Notes: a model not told the origin generated them from the sequence alone. 16,333 nucleotides of DNA from Rhodospirillales bacterium (GCA_003252195.1 QKFK01000162.1:1-16333); one strand, 5' to 3'. Counted from the stretch's first letter, positions 5,826 through 13,411 are shown. Made by a program: numbers and translations.

Positions 5826-7657
5826 GGCAAATTTGCAGTTGGAGCATCTAAAGTTGAATTAGCAGCGCTCATAACCAGTTTCCAAATATGCGCTGGTAAT
5901 GTTCCGCCATATACGTTTTTCATAGGGCTATAATCATCATTGCCTAGCCAAACAGCACAAACAAACTCTGAACTATAGCCAACAAACCAAGCATCACGGC
6001 TATCTTGGCTAGTTCCTGTTTTTCCTGCTACCTCAAATGGCATACGCGCCTTTTTACCTGTGCCCATCTCACTTTCAATCACGCTTTTCATCATTTGGTT
6101 CATTTCTGTGATTGTCTCGGGCTCAAATATTCTTTCTGGCTCGTTTGGCATTCTTTCATAAACAGCATAGCCGTCTCTATTTACAATTTGCTCAATACCA
6201 TACGCCCAAGTGCTATATCCACCATTAGCAAACGTGCTATAAGCTGTTGCCATATCAATCGGCTTAACCCCTTCTGATCCCAAAGCAAGCGATGGAAGTT
6301 CTCTAAGTTCGGTACTAATGCCCATTTTGCGTGCATTTTTAATAACCTTGCTAACTCCAATATTCTGCATAATAGCAGGTGGAACTGTGTTTACTGATCG
6401 AACCAATGCTTTTTCTAAACTTATAACACCTAAATACTTATTATCGTGGTTTTTAGGAGACCAATTATTAATTGTGATTTTTCTATCCTCAACCATTGTG
6501 TCTTTATGATATCCATTTTGTAATGCGGTTACATATACAAATGGTTTAAAGGCAGAGCCTGCTTGACGAACCGCTTGAACAGCACGGTTAAATTGGCTTT
6601 TATCATAATCTAAACCACCAACTAAGGCTTTTACAGCCCCATGTTTATCTAAAACAACTATAGCCCCTTGGTTAACATTATATTTTTCTCCAGCCCACTT
6701 CATAGTGCTAGTTAGTGCGTTTTCGGCAGCTTTTTGAATTGTCGGATTTAAGGTTGTGTAAACATTAATATCATCATTAACATCACCTATATATTGTTCA
6801 ATCTGCGCATATGCCCAATATGCAAAATAATCTGCGCCATCAACGCGATAGTTTTTTGCAGGCATAATTGGCGACTTTTTAGCCATTTCTGCTCGTTCTT
6901 CAGTAATAAAACCTGCTCTAACCATGTTATCAAGCACTATAGATGACCGTTTTCTAGCTAATTCTAAGTTATTTGCTGGGCTATATTTACTTGGCGCTTT
7001 TAACAAGCCCGCAATAACTGCAGCTTGAGTTAAAGTTAAATCTCGAGAGGTTTTGCTAAAATAACGCTGAGACGCAGCCTCAACCCCATATGTTCCTGAA
7101 CCCAAATATACTCTATTTAAATATATTGTAAGAATTTCATCTTTAGTAAACTTGTGCTCTAACCAGAAAGCGAGCAATAATTCTTGTAATTTGCGCTTAA
7201 TCGTCTTTTTCTGGGTTAAAAATACATTTTTAGCAACCTGCTGAGTAATAGTGCTACCGCCTTGTACATAACGCATATGGCGCAGATTTACTAGCATGGC
7301 TCGACTAAACCCTATTATATCGAAACCGAAATGTTTATAAAAACGTCTATCTTCCGTTGCCATAATTGCTTGAGGAAGGTAATAAGGAAGCTCTTTTACA
7401 TCTACAAACTCACTATAAACTTGCCCAAAAGATGTGATTGTATCGCCGTTTTCTGCGATTATTGTAACTGACGGCTTACGCGTTTCATTAACAGCATCTT
7501 CTATTCTTGGTAGGTCGTATGCGGCATAAACAACTAAAAAAATAATGCTAACAAAAGCTATCAAGAAACTTCTTGTTACAATTTTTTTGTAGTTAAAGTT
7601 TTTGGCTCTATCCTTAGCTTTGGCTTTGTTTTTGTTAGTGTTTTTTGCTTTTACCAT
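5822..7657 (-). CDS. Class A penicillin-binding protein (transglycosylase/transpeptidase)
   Basis: Bifunctional peptidoglycan synthase that polymerises lipid II and cross-links stem peptides at the periplasmic face of the inner membrane. From ATG 7657 it has 611 residues. It starts with a Lys-rich cytoplasmic tail (1-27) and a transmembrane anchor (about 28-47). The GT51 glycosyltransferase follows, with catalytic TEDRRFYKHFG (E102), GGSTITQQVAKN and the QELLLAFWLE region. The transpeptidase has SAFK (S368, K371), SVN (421-423) and KTGTS (546-550). It resembles the PBP1a/PBP1 type but is shorter than E. coli PBP1a (about 850 residues), lacking the inserted extra domain. ATG 7657 is chosen over upstream in-frame starts because CGAGATTTTTT precedes it, the same leader pattern as at aroA. 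The gene is convergent with the Zeta-like kinase, and the two stop codons overlap. Confidence 0.93.
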   Translation of the reverse strand: MVKAKNTNKNKAKAKDRAKNFNYKKIVTRSFLIAFVSIIFLVVYAAYDLPRIEDAVNETRKPSVTIIAENGDTITSFGQVYSEFVDVKELPYYLPQAIMATEDRRFYKHFGFDIIGFSRAMLVNLRHMRYVQGGSTITQQVAKNVFLTQKKTIKRKLQELLLAFWLEHKFTKDEILTIYLNRVYLGSGTYGVEAASQRYFSKTSRDLTLTQAAVIAGLLKAPSKYSPANNLELARKRSSIVLDNMVRAGFITEERAEMAKKSPIMPAKNYRVDGADYFAYWAYAQIEQYIGDVNDDINVYTTLNPTIQKAAENALTSTMKWAGEKYNVNQGAIVVLDKHGAVKALVGGLDYDKSQFNRAVQAVRQAGSAFKPFVYVTALQNGYHKDTMVEDRKITINNWSPKNHDNKYLGVISLEKALVRSVNTVPPAIMQNIGVSKVIKNARKMGISTELRELPSLALGSEGVKPIDMATAYSTFANGGYSTWAYGIEQIVNRDGYAVYERMPNEPERIFEPETITEMNQMMKSVIESEMGTGKKARMPFEVAGKTGTSQDSRDAWFVGYSSEFVCAVWLGNDDYSPMKNVYGGTLPAHIWKLVMSAANSTLDAPTANLP

Positions 7658-7768
7658 AAAAAATCTCGTATAAAATTGTTGCAACATCATAATTATTGTT
7701 TTATTTATATCAAATCGTTGTAAACATCTTGTTAACAGCATCAGTAAAATCAAAAATTATAGCCGAAA

Positions 7769-7972
7769 ATGAGAACCATGAATTCTAAAAAAAGACTTGT
7801 TTCTATCGACACTAAATTAGCTGAACGCCTTGAAAAGGTTGCAGAAAAAAGCGGTTTTGACTTTGATGCTTCATTACAATCAGCTGTAAAAGAATATGTT
7901 ATCAACTGGGAACAATTCTATAATTCTGATTTATTTAATACAGATAGAGAGATTCCTATCCTCTGGCGTTAA
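7769..7972 (+). CDS. Small ribbon-helix-helix-like protein
   Basis: A 67-residue protein whose first 50 residues fit a ribbon-helix-helix (CopG/Arc-like) DNA-binding fold. A basic KKRLVSIDTKL strand is followed by helix LAERLEKVAEKSG and helix FDASLQSAVKEYVINWEQFY. The remaining 17 residues (SDLFNTDREIPILWR core) form an acidic-hydrophobic tail. Such proteins act as dimers, either as regulators or as antitoxins. No toxin gene is adjacent, so this is an orphan. It is divergent from the penicillin-binding protein gene across about 110 bp and could regulate it, but that is inference. A second in-frame ATG at 7778 preceded by GAGA is an equally possible start. A hairpin with T-runs follows at 7970-8000. 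Confidence 0.6.
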   Translation: MRTMNSKKRLVSIDTKLAERLEKVAEKSGFDFDASLQSAVKEYVINWEQFYNSDLFNTDREIPILWR

Positions 7973-8000
7973 AAAAGATGATAAAAAATCCTCTTTTTTA
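7970..8000. terminator. Bidirectional AT-rich hairpin between convergent genes
   Basis: The arms AAAAAAGA (7971-7978) and TCTTTTTT (7992-7999) pair perfectly, plus a flanking T-A pair. An inner GAT/ATC stem with a 5-nt loop follows after one mismatch. It lies between the stop of the small RHH-like gene and the stop of the convergent thymidine phosphorylase gene. The A/T arms give a T-run in both directions. The stem is weak in GC, so this is a moderate call. Confidence 0.5.
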
Positions 8001-8014
8001 TAAAAACAATTAAT

Positions 8015-9526
8015 TTATCTATCATATGTAGCGGTTTTACGGCGGGAAATATCATAACCAGAGTAACCCTCAGCCACACCATTTGCAAAAGCAAAGTCGG
8101 TCGGGTTTGAAGCATGAATACGGTATAAAACCTCACCTTGCTCAACGGTATCACCAACTTTTTTAATTAAATCAACCCCAGCGCCCTTATCTTGAGGCGA
8201 ACCTGCAAGTGAGGCAATGCGAGAAATACGTTCGTTGTTAATTTCTTCAATCAAACCACTTTCACTAGCGGTAATATCACGGGTTAAATGTCCCAAAATT
8301 GGCGGAGAAGCACGACCTTGAGCATGAATAATGCGATTCATCATCTCTAAAGCCCTGCCAGAATCTAAAATTTCTCGAGCAATGTGATAACCTTGCCCGC
8401 CCTTCATTTGAGGGTCAAATTCAAGCATTCTACCTGCTAAAAACAATGATTTTTCTCTTAAATCTTGAGGGGCATCTGATTTGCAACGCAACACCTTCAT
8501 TGCATCACGAGCCTCTAAAACTGGGCCAATTCCTTGACCTACTGGTTCACTACCATCGGTTACCACCACATCTATTTCCATAGCGAGCATTCCAGCTACA
8601 TATTCAAAATTCTTACGTAACTTCATTGCTTCTGGCATATTTCTAACCTTGGTATGTGCACCAACTGGAATATCAACAAGCAAATGTGTTATACCTGCAG
8701 CAATCTTGCTAGATAAAATAGATGCTATCATTTGCTGTTGCATTGACATACCAATAGCTTTTTCTACCGATAATAAAATATCATCTGCAGGAGCTATTCC
8801 AAGGGTCTTCTTCCATGCAATACACCCTTTATGCTCAGTTACTATGTTTGTAACCTTACGAGGGCTTAAATCTACCTTAGCTAGCACTTCCATAGCATCA
8901 ATAGTACCCGAGCTTGATGTAATACCTCTTGTTGCTGTTTTAGGTATAGGTAATCCATAAGCTGCTATAATTGGTGTCACTACCAAATCTGTACGATTTC
9001 CAGGTAAACCGCCCACACAATGCACGTCAGTTACTATATCTTCATCTTCCCATATAAGGTGATTTTCTTCGCCTGCTAAAGCTTCGGTTAAAGCTAATAG
9101 CTCAGGTGTGGTCATAAAAGTACCATTAGCCACTAAAAAAGATGCAACTTCCATTTTTGAATAACGGTTTGATGCGATATCATTAATAACCGCCTTATAT
9201 TCACCTGGAGTTAGAATATTTCCAGATATTTTACGCCTTACAGCTTCTATTGATGGTGGTGGCGGTGATGGAGCAATTGAAACATCGGCCCCCTCTGGCA
9301 TATTAATTTGCTTAAAAGCCTGAATACCCAAACCCATTTCATCTGGTTTTAATAGATTGTGGTCATCTGTAACAACCAATGATGCATAAACAGGGTTTAT
9401 CCCACCATGGATTTCAACCTTGGTTGGAACATTAATATCGTTAGCCTTATATTGGCTACAATTTTTATGTATATAGGCTACATTTTCTCCAAATGTATCG
9501 ATGGGAATTCTTCTCAGCCTTAACAT
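8015..9526 (-). CDS. Thymidine phosphorylase, family 2 (AMP phosphorylase-like)
   Basis: Predicted to cleave thymidine with phosphate to thymine and deoxyribose-1-phosphate, in the cytoplasm. At 503 residues it belongs to the long branch of the family, related to archaeal AMP phosphorylase (DeoA family 2), with an N-terminal extension of about 80 residues before the core. Motifs are VHCVGGLPGNRTDLVVTPI (phosphate-binding glycine-rich region), KTATRGITSSSGTIDAMEVL (the family signature), TEHKGCIAWKKTLGIAPADD, LVDIPVGAHTKV and DGSEPVGQGIGPVLEARD. The C-terminus is the alpha/beta domain with GDTVEQGEVLYRIHA. ATG 9526 is chosen because GGAG lies 5 nt upstream; an in-frame GTG at 9544 has none. 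Substrate could be another nucleoside or nucleotide such as AMP, so the exact activity is less sure than the family. It appears monocistronic, after the rho terminator. Confidence 0.88.
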   Translation of the reverse strand: MLRLRRIPIDTFGENVAYIHKNCSQYKANDINVPTKVEIHGGINPVYASLVVTDDHNLLKPDEMGLGIQAFKQINMPEGADVSIAPSPPPPSIEAVRRKISGNILTPGEYKAVINDIASNRYSKMEVASFLVANGTFMTTPELLALTEALAGEENHLIWEDEDIVTDVHCVGGLPGNRTDLVVTPIIAAYGLPIPKTATRGITSSSGTIDAMEVLAKVDLSPRKVTNIVTEHKGCIAWKKTLGIAPADDILLSVEKAIGMSMQQQMIASILSSKIAAGITHLLVDIPVGAHTKVRNMPEAMKLRKNFEYVAGMLAMEIDVVVTDGSEPVGQGIGPVLEARDAMKVLRCKSDAPQDLREKSLFLAGRMLEFDPQMKGGQGYHIAREILDSGRALEMMNRIIHAQGRASPPILGHLTRDITASESGLIEEINNERISRIASLAGSPQDKGAGVDLIKKVGDTVEQGEVLYRIHASNPTDFAFANGVAEGYSGYDISRRKTATYDR

Positions 9527-9596
9527 AACAACTCCAAAATTCACTAAGTTGAGCTATATCTTAAAGCTTTTAAAAAATTTTACAAAAAATTTATAC

Positions 9597-9626
9597 AAAA
9601 AAGCCTCGAATTTTTATCCGAGGCTC
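9597..9626 (-). terminator. Rho-independent terminator of rho
   Basis: Reading the minus strand, AGCCTCG and CGAGGCT (9619-9625 and 9602-9608 on the plus) form a 7-bp GC-rich stem with a 10-nt loop, followed at once by six T (9597-9602). It starts 9 bp after the rho stop. This is the clearest intrinsic terminator in the window. Confidence 0.9.
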
Positions 9627-9633
9627 AATTTGT

Positions 9634-10890
9634 TTAAGAATTCATTGTATCAAAGAAATCATTATTATCTTTAGAATACTTGAGTTTATCGAGTAAGAAT
9701 TCAATTGCATCAGTTGGACCCATCGGCATTAATACGCGACGTAATACCCACATTTTAGACAATTTACCCTTATCAACCAACAATTCTTCCTTACGAGTAC
9801 CAGATTTGGTAATATCGATAGTTGGGAATAATCTCTTATCTGATAATTTTCTATCCAAAATAATTTCTGAGTTACCTGTACCTTTAAATTCTTCAAAGAT
9901 AACCTCATCCATTCTTGAACCTGTATCAATAAGAGCGGTTGCAATAATAGTTAATGAGCCACCTTCTTCAATATTACGAGCAGCACCAAAGAATCTTTTT
10001 GGACGTTGTAATGCATGAGCATCAACACCACCAGTTAAAACCTTACCAGAACTTGGAACAACAGTATTATAAGCTCTAGCTAAACGAGTAATAGAATCGA
10101 GCAAAATAACTACGTCTTTTTTCTGTTCAACAAGTCTTTTTGCCTTTTCAATCACCATTTCAGCAACTTGAACGTGACGAGAAGCTGGTTCATCAAAAGT
10201 TGAGCTAATAACCTCACCTTTAACAGAACGTTGCATATCTGTAACTTCTTCAGGTCTTTCATCGATTAATAATACAATTAAATAAACCTCTGGGTGATTA
10301 GTAGTAATAGCGTGAGCTATGTTTTGTAGCATCACAGTTTTACCTGTACGAGGAGGAGCAACTACCAAACCACGTTGTCCTTTACCTTGAGGACAGATTA
10401 AATCGATTATTCTAGTTGTATAATCGTTGCTTCCATTACACAAAACGTCAAAATCGAGTTTTTCGTCTGGATAAAGAGGAGTTAGATTATCAAAGTTAAT
10501 TCTATATCTTAGTTCTTCTGGCTCAGCAAAGTTGATTTTATTAACTTTAGTTAGAGCAAAATATCTTTCATTGTCTTTTGGTGCTCTAATTTCGCACTCA
10601 ACAGTATCACCAGTTTTAATACCAAATTTTTTAATAAAACTTGGAGCTACGTAAATATCGTCTGACCCTGGTAGATAGTTAGATTCTGGTGAACGAAGGA
10701 AACCAAAACCATCTTGTAATACCTCTATAACGCCTTCACCATAAATTGTAGTGTCATTTTCTGCCACTTTTTTAAGAATTGTGAAAGTCATATCTTGAAT
10801 TCTAAGAGTTGAAAAGTTTTCGATTTCTAGCTCTTTTGCAATCTCACGCAATTCCTGCGGAGTTTTTTTCTTTAGTTCTTTAAGATGCAT
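9634..10890 (-). CDS. rho: Transcription termination factor Rho
   Basis: Hexameric RNA-dependent ATPase that binds C-rich nascent RNA and terminates transcription. The 418-residue length is standard, with no insertion. The N-terminal helical Rho_N domain (residues 1-45) is followed by the cold-shock RNA-binding domain with DGFGFLRSPESNYLPGSDDIYV (core 60-82). The RecA-like ATPase has Walker A APPRTGKT (178-185), LLIDERPEE with the catalytic Glu 211, Walker B VVILLDS (D265), the Q-loop region and the R-loop KGTGNSE. It is preceded by a 160-bp gap containing an inverted repeat and a possible promoter, and followed by its own intrinsic terminator. Neighbouring hemE-hemH upstream is the usual alphaproteobacterial context near the origin. 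The ATG at 10890 has a GAG-type Shine-Dalgarno (AGAGCG). Confidence 0.98.
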   Translation of the reverse strand: MHLKELKKKTPQELREIAKELEIENFSTLRIQDMTFTILKKVAENDTTIYGEGVIEVLQDGFGFLRSPESNYLPGSDDIYVAPSFIKKFGIKTGDTVECEIRAPKDNERYFALTKVNKINFAEPEELRYRINFDNLTPLYPDEKLDFDVLCNGSNDYTTRIIDLICPQGKGQRGLVVAPPRTGKTVMLQNIAHAITTNHPEVYLIVLLIDERPEEVTDMQRSVKGEVISSTFDEPASRHVQVAEMVIEKAKRLVEQKKDVVILLDSITRLARAYNTVVPSSGKVLTGGVDAHALQRPKRFFGAARNIEEGGSLTIIATALIDTGSRMDEVIFEEFKGTGNSEIILDRKLSDKRLFPTIDITKSGTRKEELLVDKGKLSKMWVLRRVLMPMGPTDAIEFLLDKLKYSKDNNDFFDTMNS

Positions 10891-10941
10891 GTATTCGCTC
10901 TAATTGTTTGTAAATTTTTGTTGTTGGATATTTTGAAATTA

Positions 10942-10990
10942 TTGTCTGATTTATAAATTTTAAGAAAAGGTTTGAAAAATAATCAGACAA
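10942..10990. promoter_or_regulatory. Inverted repeat in the rho leader
   Basis: TTGTCTGATT (10942-10951) and its exact complement AATCAGACAA (10981-10990) are 29 nt apart, in the 160-bp gap upstream of rho. If transcription starts further up, this would form a 10-bp stem about 50 nt before the rho start codon. Rho commonly controls its own synthesis through its leader; whether this structure takes part is inference. A weak promoter, TTGACT (11037-11042) with 17 bp to TATCTC (11014-11019), lies upstream on the minus strand. TTTTCA-17-TATAAA, lying inside the repeat region, is an alternative. Confidence 0.5.
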
Positions 10991-10998
10991 CCAAGAAC

Positions 10999-11018
10999 AT
11001 CTCGGTTAATCCAGAGAT
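10999..11018 (-). other. Small hairpin after hemH
   Basis: On the minus strand ATCTC-T-GG and CC-GAGAT pair as 7 bp with one bulged T around a 5-nt loop (ATTAA), about 33 bp past the hemH stop. No T-tract follows, so it is not a canonical intrinsic terminator. It may be a Rho-dependent 3' end, a processing signal or part of the rho leader. Confidence 0.35.
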
Positions 11019-11050
11019 ATATAAAAACATGTATATAGTCAATATTTAAA

Positions 11051-12001
11051 TTAGATAATTTTCATTACCTCATCAGCCAAAGCTTCTATAAAAACCGCCT
11101 CATTAGCAGGAACTCTTACCCGTTTAAACTCAGGACAACCACAAGATAAAGCTAATTTTCTATAGTCTATGTCCATCTCAACTAATGTTTCGCTATGATC
11201 ATTAACAAAAGATAATGGCACCATAATAATTGACTTGTTTAATGAGCCACAGGTTTTTATTTCATCTTCACTATAGGGCTGAAGCCAATCTTGTCTCCCT
11301 ACTCTACTTTGATAACATAAGTTCCAATTGTCTTTTATACCCATATGTTTAACAATATTAGATACAGTTCTTTGAACATGTTTTTCATAGACATCGCCAC
11401 GTATTATGTTCTTTTTAGGCAACCCATGTGCAGAAAATAAAATCGTGTAATCATTATGGTTAAGCTCGTTAATTTTTTCTCTTATAAGCTCACTCATGAT
11501 AAATACATATTTTTCATTATCATAAAAACTATCGATCGATTTAACAGGAACATTTAAGTTAGATTTTTTATAATGCCTTACAAAATCTTCATAAGCGCTT
11601 TTGGTAGTAGAATTAGAATATTGCGGGTAAAGAGGTAATAAAATTATCTCATCTGGAGCATATTTTTTTATTTTTTCAATAACCTCATTAGCTCTGGGGC
11701 GCCAATAACGCATACAAACAAAGCTTTTAGCTAATATATCACGACGAGTAAGTTCATATTCTAAAGCAAGTGCTTGCTCAATTGTATTTTCTAAAATTGG
11801 TGATTTTCCACCGATTAAATCATATATTTTTTGTGATTTAGGAGCTCTTTTTCCTGATATATATCGAGCAAGAATATATCTTAACGGCCTTGGAAGGCTA
11901 ATAATGTTTTTATCATAAAAAAAGTTAAACAGATAATCCCTCACCTCACTTAAATCGGAAGGTCCACCAATATTTAACAATACCACTGCATATTTTTTCA
12001 T
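11051..12001 (-). CDS. hemH: Ferrochelatase
   Basis: Inserts Fe2+ into protoporphyrin IX to make heme, at or near the inner membrane. The 316-residue protein is close to the bacterial length of about 310-350. Signatures are the N-terminal VVLLNIGGPSDL, LPLYPQYSNSTTKSAYED, FSAHGLPKK with the catalytic His192, YQSRVGRQDWLQPY, and the C-terminal VPLSFVNDHSETLVEMD with the conserved glutamate region. A C-terminal CGC pair (ALSCGCPEFKRV) is present; some ferrochelatases carry an iron-sulfur cluster, but the ligands here cannot be judged from sequence alone. The ATG lies 1 nt after the hemE stop, without a clear Shine-Dalgarno, which suggests translational coupling. hemE and hemH work at consecutive late heme stages. 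Confidence 0.96.
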   Translation of the reverse strand: MKKYAVVLLNIGGPSDLSEVRDYLFNFFYDKNIISLPRPLRYILARYISGKRAPKSQKIYDLIGGKSPILENTIEQALALEYELTRRDILAKSFVCMRYWRPRANEVIEKIKKYAPDEIILLPLYPQYSNSTTKSAYEDFVRHYKKSNLNVPVKSIDSFYDNEKYVFIMSELIREKINELNHNDYTILFSAHGLPKKNIIRGDVYEKHVQRTVSNIVKHMGIKDNWNLCYQSRVGRQDWLQPYSEDEIKTCGSLNKSIIMVPLSFVNDHSETLVEMDIDYRKLALSCGCPEFKRVRVPANEAVFIEALADEVMKII

Positions 12002-12002
12002 T

Positions 12003-13028
12003 TTATAAGCTTACCCCGCTTAAAAAATTAGATAATTCCTCAACATGTTTATACGGAGTATCTTTATCAATTCCGTGACCAAGGTTAAAGATAAACCGCC
12101 CCTGACCTAATATATTAATAATGTTTTCTGCTTGATTTAACATAAGCCTACCGCCTGTCTTTAATAATTCTGGGTGCAAATTACCCTGAACACATACATA
12201 AGGCTGTAATTCATCCCTAGCCCATTCTAAATTAACATCATAATCAATACTCACAGCATCAACTTTAGTTTCTTTAATATATTTAAGATATTTATTTCCT
12301 GAGCTTTTAGGAAAACCTATAACCTTAATATTAGAATGTAAGCTCTTTAATTTATTAACTATTTTAGCTGTTGGCTCTATTACATATTTATCATAATCAG
12401 CATCGTTTAGCATACCTGCCCATGAATCAAATAATTGCACAACATTTGCCCCTGCTGTTATTTGAGCCAATAAATATTCAACCGTACTATCAATAACTAA
12501 ATCAAATAATTTCAAAGCATTAGTTTTGTTTTCTAATAAATAACTTTTAGCTTTATGATAATCTTTAGATGAATGACCTTCAATCATATATGCTATAACT
12601 GTCCAAGGAGCCCCTGCAAAACCAATTAATGTTTTATCTTTTGGTAATAATGTGCGAGTTTTTGTAACAATATTAAATACATGGTCTAATTTATTAATAT
12701 CAAAGCTTAACTTATCTATCGATAATTCACCTAATATTGGTCCTTTTTTTTCTACAAAACTCAACTTTTGACCAAGAGCCATTGGTATCATTAAGATATC
12801 TGAGAATAAGATAGCAGCCGATGTGTCATATCTATCAACAGGTTGTAACGTAGCCTTGGTTGCTAATTCTTCATTTAAGCAGAATTTAACAAAATCTGGC
12901 TCATTATCTCTTAAAACCATATATTCTGGTAAGTGTCTCCCTGCTTGACGCATATACCAAAAACTTAAATCGCCACCTTGTTGGTTAATAGATTTTTCAA
13001 TTTTGGTTATATCTTTATTATTATGCAC
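12003..13028 (-). CDS. hemE: Uroporphyrinogen decarboxylase
   Basis: Removes four carboxyl groups from uroporphyrinogen III to give coproporphyrinogen III in the cytoplasm. At 341 residues it has the family length. Motifs are the substrate-binding WYMRQAGRHLPEY (R27, R31), ILFSDILMIPMALG, GFAGAPWTVIAYMIEG, LFDSWAGML and the C-terminal FNLGHGIDKDTP. The start is GTG 13028, supported by AGAGG at about 7 nt upstream; there is no earlier ATG. The start codon lies inside an exact DnaA box (13021-13029), so initiator binding could influence hemE expression. It is the first gene on the left of the candidate replication origin, as in Caulobacter and Rickettsia, and leads the hemE-hemH operon. Confidence 0.97.
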   Translation of the reverse strand: MHNNKDITKIEKSINQQGGDLSFWYMRQAGRHLPEYMVLRDNEPDFVKFCLNEELATKATLQPVDRYDTSAAILFSDILMIPMALGQKLSFVEKKGPILGELSIDKLSFDINKLDHVFNIVTKTRTLLPKDKTLIGFAGAPWTVIAYMIEGHSSKDYHKAKSYLLENKTNALKLFDLVIDSTVEYLLAQITAGANVVQLFDSWAGMLNDADYDKYVIEPTAKIVNKLKSLHSNIKVIGFPKSSGNKYLKYIKETKVDAVSIDYDVNLEWARDELQPYVCVQGNLHPELLKTGGRLMLNQAENIINILGQGRFIFNLGHGIDKDTPYKHVEELSNFLSGVSL

Positions 13029-13029
13029 A
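13021..13029 (+). promoter_or_regulatory. Exact DnaA box over the hemE start codon
   Basis: TTATGCACA matches the TTATNCACA consensus at every position. On the minus strand it reads TGTGCATAA, with the GTG start codon of hemE inside it. This is the only exact match I found in the hemE-maf gap. Confidence 0.7.
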
Positions 13030-13064
13030 GCCCAACCTCTTTAATCTTTTTAAATATAAGAATC

Positions 13065-13082
13065 TTGTTGTTGTTGTTGTTG
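13065..13082. repeat. (TTG)6 microsatellite upstream of hemE
   Basis: Six perfect TTG units, read as CAA on the minus strand, lie about 37 bp upstream of the hemE GTG, on the left side of the candidate origin. A trinucleotide array here could vary in length by slippage and change spacing in the origin or the hemE leader. No coding frame uses it. Confidence 0.9.
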
Positions 13083-13109
13083 TTCCCTGTGTAACTTGGG
13101 GATAGATTT

Positions 13110-13118
13110 TTACCCACA
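13110..13118 (+). promoter_or_regulatory. DnaA box-like site, one mismatch
   Basis: TTACCCACA differs from TTATCCACA at one position. A second, poorer copy (two mismatches, opposite strand) lies at 13097-13105. Confidence 0.45.
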
Positions 13119-13166
13119 GATAACTAACAATTTAACTAATAGCAAAGTAGATTATATCAATAAAGC

Positions 13167-13207
13167 TGTTGATAAGATATGGATAATTTTTTTTATTATA
13201 TATAAAA
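13167..13207. promoter_or_regulatory. Paired DnaA boxes beside an A/T-only unwinding tract
   Basis: On the minus strand TTATCAACA (13167-13175) and TTATCCATA (13178-13186) each differ from the DnaA box at one position and face the same way. They run directly into 25 bases of pure A/T (13183-13207). Paired boxes beside an AT-rich stretch are the usual layout of a DNA-unwinding element. Confidence 0.6.
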
Positions 13208-13299
13208 CAATGGGTTAGTTTTTGTATTAATTATGTTAATAAGTTGGTTTTTTGCTAGTTATTAAGGTAATTAATTTTATGTGCAAACAATCAAACTAA

Positions 13300-13308
13300 T
13301 GTGTATAT
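13300..13308 (-). promoter_or_regulatory. DnaA box-like site, one mismatch
   Basis: The minus strand reads ATATACACA, one mismatch from TTATNCACA. On its own it would be weak evidence in AT-rich DNA; its value comes from the cluster. Confidence 0.35.
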
Positions 13309-13352
13309 TAACTAAAGTTTTAAATGGTTATATGGGTATCAAATATTGACGG

Positions 13353-13367
13353 TTAATAATTCATTAA
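13353..13367. promoter_or_regulatory. CtrA-type site TTAA-N7-TTAA
   Basis: TTAATAATTCATTAA matches the alphaproteobacterial CtrA consensus TTAA-N7-TTAA exactly. CtrA sites of this form silence the origin in Caulobacter and are reported in the related Rickettsia origin region. TTGACG (13346-13351), a possible -35 for maf, ends 1 bp before it, so binding would also cover that promoter. TTAA is common in such AT-rich DNA, so chance cannot be excluded. Confidence 0.5.
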
Positions 13368-13370
13368 TAT

Positions 13371-13411
13371 TTATCCCCAGCTTTAACAAGACTATCCATT
13401 TTGGTGGATAA
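13371..13411. promoter_or_regulatory. Two DnaA box-like sites near the maf start
   Basis: TTATCCCCA (13371-13379, plus strand) and TTATCCACC (13403-13411, minus strand) each have one mismatch to the DnaA box and face opposite ways. The second ends 19 bp before the maf ATG, so DnaA binding could affect maf operon transcription. Confidence 0.45.

Larger units (their letters stand above)
13021..13411. other. Candidate chromosomal replication origin (oriC)
   Basis: The gap of about 400 bp between hemE (13028) and maf (13431) carries no plausible gene. It contains a DnaA box exactly matching TTATNCACA at 13021-13029. One-mismatch boxes lie at 13110-13118, 13167-13175, 13178-13186, 13300-13308, 13371-13379 and 13403-13411. 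It also has an A/T-only run (13183-13207) and an exact TTAA-N7-TTAA CtrA-type site. Genes on both sides point away from it. The flanking order hemE | maf-aroE-coaE-dnaQ is the one found at the Caulobacter origin. Together these make oriC likely. GC skew over the whole genome would be the test. Confidence 0.8.

Noticed and set aside
7658..7768. Defined promoters for the divergent PBP and RHH-like genes
   Set aside because: Several weak hexamer pairs exist on both strands, but none has acceptable match and spacing.
8649..8960. Plus-strand open frame inside the thymidine phosphorylase gene
   Set aside because: It is antisense to a gene with clear family motifs, and its translation has no recognisable features.
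13091..13105. Additional DnaA boxes in TGTGTAACT and TGGGGATAG
   Set aside because: They carry three and two mismatches to the consensus, too weak to list as separate sites.
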